Assembly (NCBI RefSeq): GCF_015776785.2
Contig: NZ_LFMD02000002.1
Location: 956,774 to 1,020,773, forward strand
Reading direction: 5' to 3'
Origin: Kitasatospora sp. SUK 42
GTDB lineage: Bacteria; Actinomycetota; Actinomycetes; Streptomycetales; Streptomycetaceae
Length of the DNA stretch: 64,000 bases
Position numbers and translations under genes: made by a program. Shown here in pieces: positions 17,386-25,682 of this stretch. The notes under the pieces are model-generated. The model worked only from the letters and a program-made list of their open reading frames with translations. It did no database searches and was not told the origin of the DNA. Numbering within the stretch: position 1 is the first letter of the stretch; each line of letters starts with the position of its first letter.

Positions 17386-19289
17386 TCCGCGGAAGTGTCC
17401 GCCGCTCCCAGCTGGTTGTCCCGTTCGGCCCTGGCGCCATGCACGTGCTCTCTGACGGTACGTCCGTCGTGACAGCGGGCCTTGACCACTGGTTCCCGAC
17501 CGGGAAGGACCGCGACCGTGAGGAGTACCGGATCCACGAGTGGCGTCTGGAGCAGCATCTGGGTATCGACGCACTCTACTCGCCGCCGGACTACCGGGTC
17601 TGGTCAGAGGACGAGATGAACAGAAAGGCCCGTGTCCCCGTCCTCCGATTCCCTGTCTGGGGTTTCTGCCCGAGCTGCCGGACGCTGACCAGAGACCGTC
17701 TCCACGCCGACCGCCGCCCCGTATGCGATCACCACGAGGGCACCCGCCGCAAGCCCGTCATCGCCCAGGTCCCCTTCGTGGCCATCTGCGAGCGGGGACA
17801 CCTCCAGGACTTCCCGTGGAACGAGTGGGCGCACCGTTCCGCCGCGCCTTCCTGCCGCAATCACACCCTCTCACTGCGTTCTTCAGGCGGAGGCACCCTC
17901 TCAGCCCAGCGGGTCTCGTGCAGCTGCGGCGAGGGCCGGAGCCTGGAAGGCGTGACCTCGACAACGGCCAGCAGGGACAACGGCTCCTCCACCGTTCTGT
18001 CCGAGGAACTCGAACCGGGCGGACCCCCCTACCTGTGCCGGGGTGCCGCGCCCTGGCTCGGCATCGAATGCGTGGGAGAGCCCTGTGGCAGTCCGCTCAG
18101 GGGAAGCCTCCGGGCAGCCGCCAATGTGTACTACCCGCTTCTGAGCAGTTCCATCTTCGTGCCCGAGGACGGCAACAGCGCCGCTGACCCCAAGGTTCTG
18201 GAAGCCCTCCAGGACGGGACGATCGTTCAGGCCCGGCGGCAGGCAGCCGTGTTCGTGGGAGAGGGAGTGATCCCCTCGCCGGACCTGCTCCGGAGGGTCG
18301 CTCAGGGAAACGCCTTCATCCTCGAAGGCTTCACCGACCCACAGATTGAGGCTGGCCTCAAGGCCCTCCACGACGCCGAGACCACTGGCAGCTCCAGCCC
18401 TGGCCCCAGCCCCGGTGGGCCTGTCCTGGCAGAAGACCCAGCGGACTTCCGGGTTACCGAGTACCAGGCGCTGCGTGACTCCATCGAGTCCAGCGAACTC
18501 GTGGTCCGCCAGCCAGCGGCGGTCTACGGCCAGGCCGTGGCCGGAGCCTTCGCGCGCGTGCGGCTGGTGGAGAAGCTCCGGGAGACCCGGGTGCTCTGGG
18601 GCTTCAACCGTGTCTTCGCGGAGTCCTCGTACGACCGCACGTCCCGCAAGGCCCTCCTGCGGCGTACCCCGGCCCGTCCGGGCAGTGGATGGCTTCCCGC
18701 TTACGCGGTCAGCGGAGAAGGCATCTACCTCGAACTCGACACCGGCAGGCTCGCCCCCTGGGAGGAACAGTCCGGTGTACTTGAACGAACCGACCTCCTC
18801 ACCCGGCGCTTCGCCCGCCTCGCTGCGGACCGGGGGCTGCAGCAACGTGAGCTGTCACCCCGTTTCGTGCTCCTGCACACCCTCGCCCACCTGCTCATCA
18901 ACCAGCTCATCTATGAGTGCGGATACAGCTCGGCCTCCCTGCGAGAACGCCTCTACGTCAGCCCTGGCGCCGGTGGCATGGCGGCCCTGCTCATCTACAC
19001 CGCCGCCGGCGACTCCGAAGGCACCCTTGGCGGCCTCGTCCGGATGGGCCAGCCCGGCCGCCTCGAAGACGTGCTCCAGAACGCCCTCGGACAGGCCGCC
19101 TGGTGCTCCTCCGACCCTGTCTGTATCGAAAGCCGTGGCCAGGGCCCTGGGTCCTGCAACCTCGCCGCCTGCCATAGCTGCGCCCTTCTCCCCGAAACCG
19201 CGTGCGAAGAGTACAACCGGTTCCTCGACCGGGCGCTCGTCGTCGGAGGGCTGAAACAGAGGAACCTCGGCTTCTTCCCGGCATCCTGA
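17382..19289 (+). CDS. drmB: DISARM-type DUF1998 protein DrmB homologue
   Basis: A 635-residue protein coupled to drmA by an ATGA overlap. It begins SVRRSQLVVPFGPGAM, a DrmB-type start, has an N-terminal cysteine cluster (CPSCRTLTRD ... VCDHH, residues about 96-118), HTLAHLLINQL near 499, and ends with the DUF1998 block: CNLAACHSC, ACEEYNRFLDR near residues 592-617. DrmB is the conserved partner that forms a complex with DrmA. It is the last gene of the operon; no phospholipase-D-like drmC follows, because the next sequence is a decayed transposase. Confidence 0.85.
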   Translation: MIRGSVRRSQLVVPFGPGAMHVLSDGTSVVTAGLDHWFPTGKDRDREEYRIHEWRLEQHLGIDALYSPPDYRVWSEDEMNRKARVPVLRFPVWGFCPSCRTLTRDRLHADRRPVCDHHEGTRRKPVIAQVPFVAICERGHLQDFPWNEWAHRSAAPSCRNHTLSLRSSGGGTLSAQRVSCSCGEGRSLEGVTSTTASRDNGSSTVLSEELEPGGPPYLCRGAAPWLGIECVGEPCGSPLRGSLRAAANVYYPLLSSSIFVPEDGNSAADPKVLEALQDGTIVQARRQAAVFVGEGVIPSPDLLRRVAQGNAFILEGFTDPQIEAGLKALHDAETTGSSSPGPSPGGPVLAEDPADFRVTEYQALRDSIESSELVVRQPAAVYGQAVAGAFARVRLVEKLRETRVLWGFNRVFAESSYDRTSRKALLRRTPARPGSGWLPAYAVSGEGIYLELDTGRLAPWEEQSGVLERTDLLTRRFARLAADRGLQQRELSPRFVLLHTLAHLLINQLIYECGYSSASLRERLYVSPGAGGMAALLIYTAAGDSEGTLGGLVRMGQPGRLEDVLQNALGQAAWCSSDPVCIESRGQGPGSCNLAACHSCALLPETACEEYNRFLDRALVVGGLKQRNLGFFPAS

Positions 19290-19296
19290 GCTTGGT

Positions 19297-20157
19297 TTAT
19301 TCTCGCCGGGTTTGATGCTCCTTGATCGAATCGGCGCGTTTGACCGTCTTGCCGCCGTCGTGGCGCTTGGCCCGGTGCTTGTTCTACGAGCCGGGAGGCC
19401 GCCCCGGGCCCGGCCGGGACGGTTTCGGTGCGGCTGCCGGGTAAACGGCTGTCGCGCGGACGTTGCGAAACCCCCGGCGGACGCTGGCGGGGGTGAGTCG
19501 GCGGGGCTCGGCCAGTCGTTCCCAGGGGCGGCGGAGGTCCTCGGCGAGGCGCGGGCAAGACGGAGCTGGGTGTGGGCGGCGATGAGCAGCCAGCTCTACA
19601 GGTCGGCGGTGTCCGCCGTGTGGCGGACCTTCGGGGCCGTCCAGCCGAGGGGCTGCTTCATCAGCCGGAACGTGTGCTCCAGGTCGAAGCGGCGGAGGAA
19701 CGACTGCCACCAGCGGTCCACGTCCACGGGGCCGGCAGCGGTGGCCGAGTACCACGGCCAGACCGGTTTCGGGTCGCGGTCACCAGGTAGGCGGTCACCT
19801 GTAACTGCACCAACGTGCCGTGCAGGATGATCAGTTCATCCTCGGCGTGCTCCAGCCAGGGGCCGAGGTGGGTGAGCCTGGGGTGCATCCGGTCCCAGGC
19901 CACCGTCTCGCCTTGCCGTAGCGGGCGGTGTCCGTGGCCGTGGTGACCCCGGGCTGTTGCCACGTGTCGGGCTTGGCGAAGGTCAGGACGCCGTCGTGCC
20001 GGCGCGGGCGTCCGCCCTTCGGCCCGCAGCGGGTGGGGCCCAGGTCGCGGAGCATGACGCGGTCCGAGCAAATGCGTCCGACCAGCACGAGAGGCAGGTC
20101 GGCCAGGGGGGTGGGAGAGGCTCGGGGACTTGTCGGGGACCACACGGTGTTCGCCAT
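19297..20157 (-). pseudogene. Degenerate transposase remnant
   Basis: Three different minus-strand frames between 20157 and 19297 together encode the C-terminal half of a common Streptomyces DDE transposase: first LPLVLVGRICSDRVML and FAKPDTWQQPGVTTATDTARYGKA, then WDRMHPRLTHLGPWLEHAED, and finally EHTFRLMKQPLGW-like coding followed by LTPASVRRGFRN and KPSRPGPGRPPGS. The last segment meets an in-frame TAG and then reads KRHDGGKTVKRADSIKEHQ to a TAA at 19297. With at least two frameshifts, one internal stop and no N-terminal half, it is inactive. It lies between the DrmB-like gene and the tRNA fragment, as often seen at island edges. Confidence 0.8.
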
Positions 20158-20235
20158 CGCCTCCGAGGTGCCTTTCGGTGAACGAACAGCGCGAGCTGTC
20201 TACCGTCTGACGTGCAGCGATGGTTATCGTCGGGC

Positions 20236-20279
20236 GACTGGGGGTCAAGGGGTCGCAGGTTCGGATCCTGTCGTCCCGA
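20236..20279 (+). other. tRNA-Pro(GGG) 3' fragment, probable attachment site
   Basis: These 44 bases match the 3' half of an actinobacterial tRNA: part of an anticodon loop (CTGGGGG) with its 3' stem TCAAG, a T-stem GCAGG/CCTGT around loop TTCGGAT, the acceptor 3' strand CGTCCCG and discriminator A at 20279. There is no 5' half upstream. The loop would place anticodon GGG, i.e. tRNA-Pro. The T-loop has G where A58 is normally invariant. A lone 3' tRNA fragment is the usual right-hand att scar left by tRNA-targeting integrases; the intact tRNA would be left of the window. Confidence 0.7.
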
Positions 20280-20547
20280 CAGTAGTTGGAAAGACCGTTG
20301 GTCGGGAGAAATCCCAGGGCGGCGGCCTTTTGCATGGGTGGGTCATTGGTGCCCGTGCCGTCTGTGTCGGGCCTCCGGCGATCTTGCGGGGGACCAGTGG
20401 GCGGAGGCTCGTCAGGGAGGGGGGCAGTGTGCGGGGTGGGGGAGGCTCGGGACCGTGCGGTTTCGCAGGTGTGCCTGTGCGGTTCGTCGAGGGCTGCGGG
20501 CGGCGGCAAGGCGAGCTGACCGTGTGCCTCGTACCGGCGTGGTGGTG

Positions 20548-20835
20548 TTACTGCGGGGTGAGGCGGCGGTTGAGGAAGTCCAGGTAGGGGGTGCCGTAGG
20601 CGTCCGAGAGGTCGTCGAGGTCGATCATCGGCGGGATGTCGTTCACGGGCTGGTGCTCGATGAGGAAAGTCACCGTCTCGTGGACGATCCGGGTTTCGTC
20701 GACGCCGGTGATCTGGGGCAGGTCGAGGACGCCGTCGGTGACCCGGATCCGGGTCTCGGCCTCGGCGGCGCCCTCGCGGACCCGGACCAGGTGCTCGTGG
20801 TCACCCAGGGGCTCGATCTGGATCTCAACTCCCAT
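20548..20835 (-). CDS. Conserved hypothetical small protein
   Basis: A 95-residue, acidic, soluble protein starting at ATG 20835 behind an AAAGGCAGAG stretch. It contains VREGAAEAETRIRV, then LPQITGVDETRIVHETVTF and ends YLDFLNRRLTPQ. No domain is recognised. Codon usage looks native, unlike the island to its left, and it is the first chromosomal gene after the tRNA fragment. The 268 bp before it (20280-20547) holds nothing I can support. Confidence 0.6.
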   Translation of the reverse strand: MGVEIQIEPLGDHEHLVRVREGAAEAETRIRVTDGVLDLPQITGVDETRIVHETVTFLIEHQPVNDIPPMIDLDDLSDAYGTPYLDFLNRRLTPQ

Positions 20836-20958
20836 GACGGTCTCTGCCTTTCCGTTCCACGTGTTCCGGGCCGTGAGGCCTCGACTGTGTGGATGCTAAC
20901 GCCTGGTCGGCGTGGCGATGGTGTCAGCTGCTCGCGTGCTCGTCCGGCGCGTCGGGGG

Positions 20959-21603
20959 TCAGGACTCCAGGTACCGCAGGACTGCCAGGATCCGTCGGCT
21001 GTAGCCGGTGGTGTGGCTCAGTTCCAGCTTGTCGAAGACGGTGTTGAGGTTCTTCTCCACGGAACTCAGGGAGATGTGCAGCTTCTGCGCGATGGCCGCG
21101 TTGGTGTGCCCCTGGGCCAGCGCCTCCAGCACGGTGCGTTCGCGCGGGGTGAGCCTGGCGAGGGGATCGCCGTGCGTGGTGCGGACGACCAGTCGTCGGA
21201 CGACCTCCGGGTCGATCGCCGCCCCGCCCGCGTGGACGCGTTCCAGTGCGTCGAGGAACTCCTCGACCTGGGCCACCCGGTCCTTGAGCAGGTAGCCGAC
21301 CCGCTCCGCGTTGGAGGCCAGCAGCTTGGCCGCGTAGGTGCGCTCGACGTGCTGTGAGAGCACCAGCACGCCCACCTTCGGCCAGCGGTCGCGGATCTCC
21401 ACGGCGGCCCGCAGCCCCTCGTCGGTGTGGGTCGGGGGCATCCGGATGTCGAGGACGACGACGTCCGGCTGCTGCGCCTCGACCGCCTGGAGGAGTGTCA
21501 CCGCGTCGCCGAAGGCGGCCAGGACCTCGTGGCCCTCCTCGACGAGCAGCCGGACCAGGCCCTCCCGCAGCAGGGTCGAGTCCTCGGCGAGGATCACGCG
21601 CAT
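20959..21603 (-). CDS. NarL/LuxR-family response regulator
   Basis: A 214-residue two-domain regulator. The receiver domain has the acidic pair E7-D8 and phospho-acceptor D52 in VVLDIRMPP. The C-terminal LuxR helix-turn-helix starts at LTPRERTVLEALAQG and includes AIAQKLHISLSSVEKNLNTVF. It starts at ATG 21603, overlapping the stop of the upstream histidine kinase by ten bases, so the two form a translationally coupled two-component pair. The target genes and signal are unknown. Confidence 0.93.
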   Translation of the reverse strand: MRVILAEDSTLLREGLVRLLVEEGHEVLAAFGDAVTLLQAVEAQQPDVVVLDIRMPPTHTDEGLRAAVEIRDRWPKVGVLVLSQHVERTYAAKLLASNAERVGYLLKDRVAQVEEFLDALERVHAGGAAIDPEVVRRLVVRTTHGDPLARLTPRERTVLEALAQGHTNAAIAQKLHISLSSVEKNLNTVFDKLELSHTTGYSRRILAVLRYLES

Positions 21604-22814
21604 GGGATCTCCGCAGTGATGGTGGTCGGTCCCCCGAGGGGGCTGTGGACGTGCAGGACGCCGTCCAGCGCGGCCACCCGGCCGCGCAGTCCGGTCAGTC
21701 CGCTGCCGGCCGGGTCCGCGCACCCCGTGCCGTTGTCCTCGACCCGGACCGTCAGCAGGGTGCCGCTGAGCGCCACCCGCACCGAGATGGCCGAAGCCGA
21801 GGAGTGCTTGGCGGCGTTGGTCACGGACTCGGACACCACGAAGTAGGCGGCCGTCTCCACGGGCTTGGGCAGCGCCGCGCCGACCTGGAACTCCGTCCGC
21901 AGCGGGATGCCGCACCGCTCGGCCACCCCGCCCAGCGCCTCCTCAAGGCCGAGGCTGTCGAGCACCGAGGGGTAGACCCGCCAGGCCACCTCGCGCAGTT
22001 CGGTCAGCACGCCCCGGGACTCCTCGTGGGCCTGGAGCAGCAGCGCGCCGGCCTGCTCGGGGTCGCGGCCCCGGCGGGCCCGGCCCAGCAGCACGGCCAG
22101 CGCCACCAGGCGCTGCTGGACGCCGTCGTGCAGATCGCGTTCGATGCGCCGGCGCTCGGCGTCCACGGCCTGGACCACCGCGGCCCGGCTGGTGGAGAGT
22201 TCGTCGACCCTCCGTTGGAGCAGCTCCCGCTCGGAGGGGCCGAAGCACTCGCGGGCGATCCGGGTGTCCAGGGCCGCCAGCGAGTGCAGGCCCTGCAGGT
22301 CGAGGAAGAGCAGGACGCCGCCCAGCAGTGCCTGGATGAGGAGCTGGTCCCACGTGAGCGTGTCCCGGGCCGCCCCGACGACCACCAGCCCGGCCAGGAC
22401 GGCCCCGAAACCCAGCAGTCCGATGACGACGGCGCAGAGCAGCCCCGTGTAGCAGCGGACCGCCAGGTAGCGCAGGAGCTTCTGGTCGGACGCCTTGTAG
22501 TGCTCGGGGAAGCGGTCGCCGAAGAAGGCGGAGCGCCGCCTCCGCTCCAGAGCGGTCAGTCGGCGGGCCCCGGCCATCAGAACCTCCAGGGCGCCCGGTC
22601 GGCTGCGCGGCCGGAGCAGGAAGGGGCCGAGGACCGCGCCGACGGCGAGGAGGTACAGCGCGCCGAGCAGGGCGGTCAGGCAGCCGATCAGCACCCCCAG
22701 GCTGCGCCGCGGCCGGGAGCGGGCCGGTGTGGCGGTCTCGTCCCCAGCGGCGCCGTGATCACCCGGAAGTTCCGTCGGGTGGTGGGATGCGGCGCCTGCT
22801 GGATCAACTCGCAC
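21594..22814 (-). CDS. Two-component sensor histidine kinase (NarL-partner type)
   Basis: A 406-residue membrane kinase. There are two hydrophobic blocks near residues 40-66 and 120-175, each with one or two membrane segments. The dimerisation/phospho-acceptor helix reads RIERDLHDGVQQRLVAL with His229, followed by an ATPase domain (VVSESVTNAAKHSSA as N-box, VEDNGTGC, GLRGRVAALDG). This is the HPK7 type that pairs with NarL-like regulators. It starts at GTG 22814 and overlaps the response regulator gene. No periplasmic sensor domain is visible, so the signal is probably membrane-associated. Confidence 0.92.
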   Translation of the reverse strand: MRVDPAGAASHHPTELPGDHGAAGDETATPARSRPRRSLGVLIGCLTALLGALYLLAVGAVLGPFLLRPRSRPGALEVLMAGARRLTALERRRRSAFFGDRFPEHYKASDQKLLRYLAVRCYTGLLCAVVIGLLGFGAVLAGLVVVGAARDTLTWDQLLIQALLGGVLLFLDLQGLHSLAALDTRIARECFGPSERELLQRRVDELSTSRAAVVQAVDAERRRIERDLHDGVQQRLVALAVLLGRARRGRDPEQAGALLLQAHEESRGVLTELREVAWRVYPSVLDSLGLEEALGGVAERCGIPLRTEFQVGAALPKPVETAAYFVVSESVTNAAKHSSASAISVRVALSGTLLTVRVEDNGTGCADPAGSGLTGLRGRVAALDGVLHVHSPLGGPTTITAEIPCA

Positions 22815-22904
22815 GAGGTCGGAGCCTAGTGCGGCCGCGCAACCCGGGCAAGATCGCCCGGACGCCGCGGCGGCCCGGGCCGTGCGGTCGGGTGGCCGAC
22901 CACG

Positions 22905-22958
22905 GTCTCGACGCCGGCGCGGGTCTCGACGCCGGCGTGGTTCTCGACGCCGGCGCGG
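22905..22958. repeat. Tandem 18-bp repeat, three units
   Basis: Three adjacent 18-mers start at 22905, 22923 and 22941, based on GTCTCGACGCCGGCGCGG with two changes in the second unit and one in the third. They lie in the 251-bp gap between the divergent histidine kinase and DedA genes. Each unit contains a GCCGGC. Confidence 0.8.
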
Positions 22959-23065
22959 GTCTCCAGCGCGTCCAACTGGTCGTCAAGGTGCTTACGGGAA
23001 ACCGCAGGATCACTCGGCGGTTGACCGCATGGTGGCGGCCGTTTCCGCCTCCTAGCGTGAACGGC

Positions 23066-23737
23066 ATGATCGCAACGTTGGCTTCCGCGCCGCTCTCCAT
23101 CGCCTCCGCCGAGCCCGTGGGCGGCATCGCCGGATGGGCCGTCGATGTCATGACCACCCTCGGCGCCATGGGTGCGGGCCTGACCAACCTGGTCGACACC
23201 GTCCTGCCGTTCATTCCCAGCGAGATCGTCCTTCCGGTCGCCGGATTCGCCGCCGGGCAGGGCAGGTTGAGCCTGCCCGCCGTCATCGTCTGGACCACGG
23301 TCGGCTCCGTCGTCGGCTCCTGGATCGTGTATGCCGCGGGCGCCCTCCTGGGCCGCGACAGGACCCGCGCACTCGCCGCCCGCGTCCCGTTCATCAGTGC
23401 GCACGAGATCGACCGGGCCGACGCGTGGTTCGAGCGGCACGGCCGCAAGGCCGTGCTGATCGCCCGGATGGTGCCGGTGGTACGCAGCCTCATCTCCGTA
23501 CCGGCCGGGATCCAGCGCATGTCACCGGTGGCCTTCACCGTCATGACCGCCGCCGGCAGCCTGGTGTGGAACACCGTGTTCGTGCTGTCGGGGTACTGGT
23601 TGGGCGACAACTGGCGGCTGGTCGAGGAGTACGGGGGCTGGGTGTCGAAGGGGGTGGTGGCGGTGGCGCTCCTGGCCGTCGGCCGCTGGTTCCTGGTGCG
23701 CAGGCGTCGTCGGCCGAGTGCCCGGCACCGTGGATGA
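23066..23737 (+). CDS. DedA-family membrane protein
   Basis: A 223-residue integral membrane protein. It shows the DedA/SNARE-associated pattern: re-entrant LPFIPSEIVLPVAGFAAGQG, then VVGSWIVYAAGALLGRD, the conserved ERHGRKAVLIARMVPVVRSLISVPAG block, and a C-terminal hydrophobic helix before an Arg-rich tail. DedA proteins act in the cytoplasmic membrane, where several family members flip lipids (undecaprenyl phosphate or phosphatidylethanolamine). ATG 23066 is chosen; the upstream extension covers the 18-bp repeats and looks non-coding. Confidence 0.9.
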   Translation: MIATLASAPLSIASAEPVGGIAGWAVDVMTTLGAMGAGLTNLVDTVLPFIPSEIVLPVAGFAAGQGRLSLPAVIVWTTVGSVVGSWIVYAAGALLGRDRTRALAARVPFISAHEIDRADAWFERHGRKAVLIARMVPVVRSLISVPAGIQRMSPVAFTVMTAAGSLVWNTVFVLSGYWLGDNWRLVEEYGGWVSKGVVAVALLAVGRWFLVRRRRRPSARHRG

Positions 23738-23748
23738 GGCTGTTCGGC

Positions 23749-24732
23749 TCACAGGCCGGGGGCCTGTGAGCCGTTCAGGTACCAGAGGGGCGCGGCGTAC
23801 CAGATCAGGGCGATCGCGGTGACGAGGGCGCCGCCGGACAGGGGGAGTGCCCAGCCGGGCCAGCGGCGGTGTCGGACCACGATGACCTTGGCGACGAAGG
23901 CCCCGTAGAGGAAGCAGGCGGTGAGCGAGTGCAGCGCGACGCGGGTGGGGGCGAACTGGACGCCGTAGGCGGTGATGCAGTGCCGGGCGATGGGCAGGGA
24001 GAGGAGGAAGGCGGCCAGGCCGATGAGGCGGTGCGTGGTGTGGACCGCGTGCGGTGCGGCTCGCAGGGCGGGCAGGCGGCCGTAGATCCACAGGGCGAGG
24101 AGCAGCTGGATCAGTGCCAGCCCGAGGAGTGCGGAGCCCAGTTGGGCCTTCAGCAGGCTCGCGTCGCTGCCGCGGTTTCCGAAGAGGCTGGTCTCGTAGT
24201 TGGGGGTGTGCACCCGGCCGTACCAGAAGAGGCCGGCCATCACCACGACCGGCAGGAGCATCCACAGGGCGTCGAAGGGCTGTTGGAGTTCCGCGGGGTG
24301 GGCCGGGTGGGCGGGGTCCTCCACGTGATCGGCGGCCTCCGCTCCCGATCTCGACGAGACGTCGAACACCTGCCAGACCGCGAGGACGAGCAGGGTGAGC
24401 GCCTCGGCGATGAGGCTGATCAGGGCCTGCGGGGCGGGCTGCAGGCCCTGCTCGGAGAACCCGAACACTCCGATGGTGCGGGATGCGGCGAACCCGACGA
24501 GTGCGCCGATCGCGATTCCGGCGGCGGCGATCCGCAGGATCAGGGGCGCCGCCAGCAGGAGGAGCGCGGCCACCGCGAAGGCGGCGCTGGCCTGCAGCAG
24601 GAACATCGAGCCGATGACGTGGATGAAGCGGTAGCCGTCGATGTAGAGCTGGGCGTGGATGTACCCGCTCGCCGCCAGTGTGGCGGCGAGCAGCAGGCGT
24701 AGTGCGAGGGCGGGCAGGCTCCGGGTGCTCAT
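23749..24732 (-). CDS. Multi-spanning membrane protein (DUF6529-like)
   Basis: A 327-residue protein with about eight to nine predicted membrane helices. The C-terminal half has conserved-looking HTTHRLIGLAAFLLSLPIARHC and a histidine in TRVALHSLTACF, spaced like haem-binding histidines in cytochrome b561/DUF6529 proteins. The N-terminal half resembles small Streptomyces membrane proteins with GYIHAQLYIDGYRFIH. Its ATG overlaps the metallophosphoesterase stop by four bases, making it the third gene of the cupredoxin operon. It may pass electrons across the membrane to or from the cupredoxin; that is inference. Confidence 0.7.
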   Translation of the reverse strand: MSTRSLPALALRLLLAATLAASGYIHAQLYIDGYRFIHVIGSMFLLQASAAFAVAALLLLAAPLILRIAAAGIAIGALVGFAASRTIGVFGFSEQGLQPAPQALISLIAEALTLLVLAVWQVFDVSSRSGAEAADHVEDPAHPAHPAELQQPFDALWMLLPVVVMAGLFWYGRVHTPNYETSLFGNRGSDASLLKAQLGSALLGLALIQLLLALWIYGRLPALRAAPHAVHTTHRLIGLAAFLLSLPIARHCITAYGVQFAPTRVALHSLTACFLYGAFVAKVIVVRHRRWPGWALPLSGGALVTAIALIWYAAPLWYLNGSQAPGL

Positions 24733-25682
24733 GCGAGTTTCTCGTCCTTGACGGCCAGTGCGTGGCTGCCCTGCGAGTAGTTGACGGTGCGGATGCCGAG
24801 TGCGTCCTTGAGGCGTCCGGCGGGCAGCACCTGCGGGGTGGGGCTGGGGCCCTCGCCGGGTTTGGGGAACGGGTAGCAGGTGGAGGCCGCGGCGTGGAAG
24901 GTGATGTTGCCCTCGGTCTTGGTGAACAGCTGATGGACGTGCCCGTTGAGGCACGTGACCGAGGAGAAGCGGCGCAGCATCGACAGGATCTGTACCGCGT
25001 CGTCGGTGCCCCAGCCCCAGGTCGGGTACATCGCGAACAGTGGGATGTGACTGAAGACGACGATGGGGGTGTCCGACGACAGGCCGGCGAGGTCCTTGCG
25101 CACGAAGTCGATCTGGTCGTTGCCCAGGTGGCCGAGCTGCTCCAGGTGCAGCGTGTTGACCAGCGCGATGAAGTGCACACCGTGGGTGTCGAAGCTGTAC
25201 CAGCCGTCGCCGAGGGTGTTCTTGCCGAAGGCCTGCCGGTAGGCGATCGGCCCGTTGTCCCCGATCGAGTCGTGCTCGCCCGGCACGGTGAAGACCCGGT
25301 CCGTGTCCAGCTGCGTCAGCATCTGCTTGACCTGGTCGAACTGGGCGGGGGTGGACAGGTGGGTCATGTCGCCGCTGTGCATGACGAAGTCGGGCCGGAA
25401 CCCGAGGGAGTTGACCTGGTCGATCGCCGCGGCGAACGTCGCGGTGACGTCCGTGTTGGCCGGGCCCTGGAAGCCGATGTGGCTGTCGGAGATCTGCACG
25501 AACCGCAGGTCCGTGCTGCTCGCGGGGGGCGGAGCCGCCGAACCGGGGATGTGGCTGATCACCTCTCCCGCGGTGACGGTCAGGATCACGGCGCCGCCGA
25601 ACCAGGCGGAGTGGCGGGCGAGTTGACGGCGCGTCATGCCGTGCTCGCCGACGCCGTTGGAGTCGCGAATGTCATCGGTCAC
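24729..25682 (-). CDS. Metallophosphoesterase with N-terminal export signal
   Basis: A 317-residue calcineurin-like phosphoesterase. The metal motifs are in order: ISDSHIGF, HSGDMTH, VPGEHDS, FSHIPLF and NGHVHQLF. Residues 16-45 have TRRQLARHSAWFGGA followed by a hydrophobic stretch, consistent with a twin-arginine or membrane-anchored export signal. GTG 25682 overlaps the cupredoxin stop by four bases (GTGA) and the gene ends overlapping the membrane protein gene. The substrate cannot be told; the fixed neighbours suggest a cell-surface job. Confidence 0.88.
   Translation of the reverse strand: MTDDIRDSNGVGEHGMTRRQLARHSAWFGGAVILTVTAGEVISHIPGSAAPPPASSTDLRFVQISDSHIGFQGPANTDVTATFAAAIDQVNSLGFRPDFVMHSGDMTHLSTPAQFDQVKQMLTQLDTDRVFTVPGEHDSIGDNGPIAYRQAFGKNTLGDGWYSFDTHGVHFIALVNTLHLEQLGHLGNDQIDFVRKDLAGLSSDTPIVVFSHIPLFAMYPTWGWGTDDAVQILSMLRRFSSVTCLNGHVHQLFTKTEGNITFHAAASTCYPFPKPGEGPSPTPQVLPAGRLKDALGIRTVNYSQGSHALAVKDEKLA

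Noticed and set aside
13885..19289. Calling a complete class 1 or class 2 DISARM locus
   Set aside because: drmC is not visible and neither the drmD/drmMI pair nor an intact recognisable drmE is present; only the drmA/drmB core is supported.
19661..20509. Minus-strand frame containing DDRIRTCDPLTPS
   Set aside because: That peptide is the well-known false product of reading an actinobacterial tRNA backwards; the frame also crosses the dead transposase.
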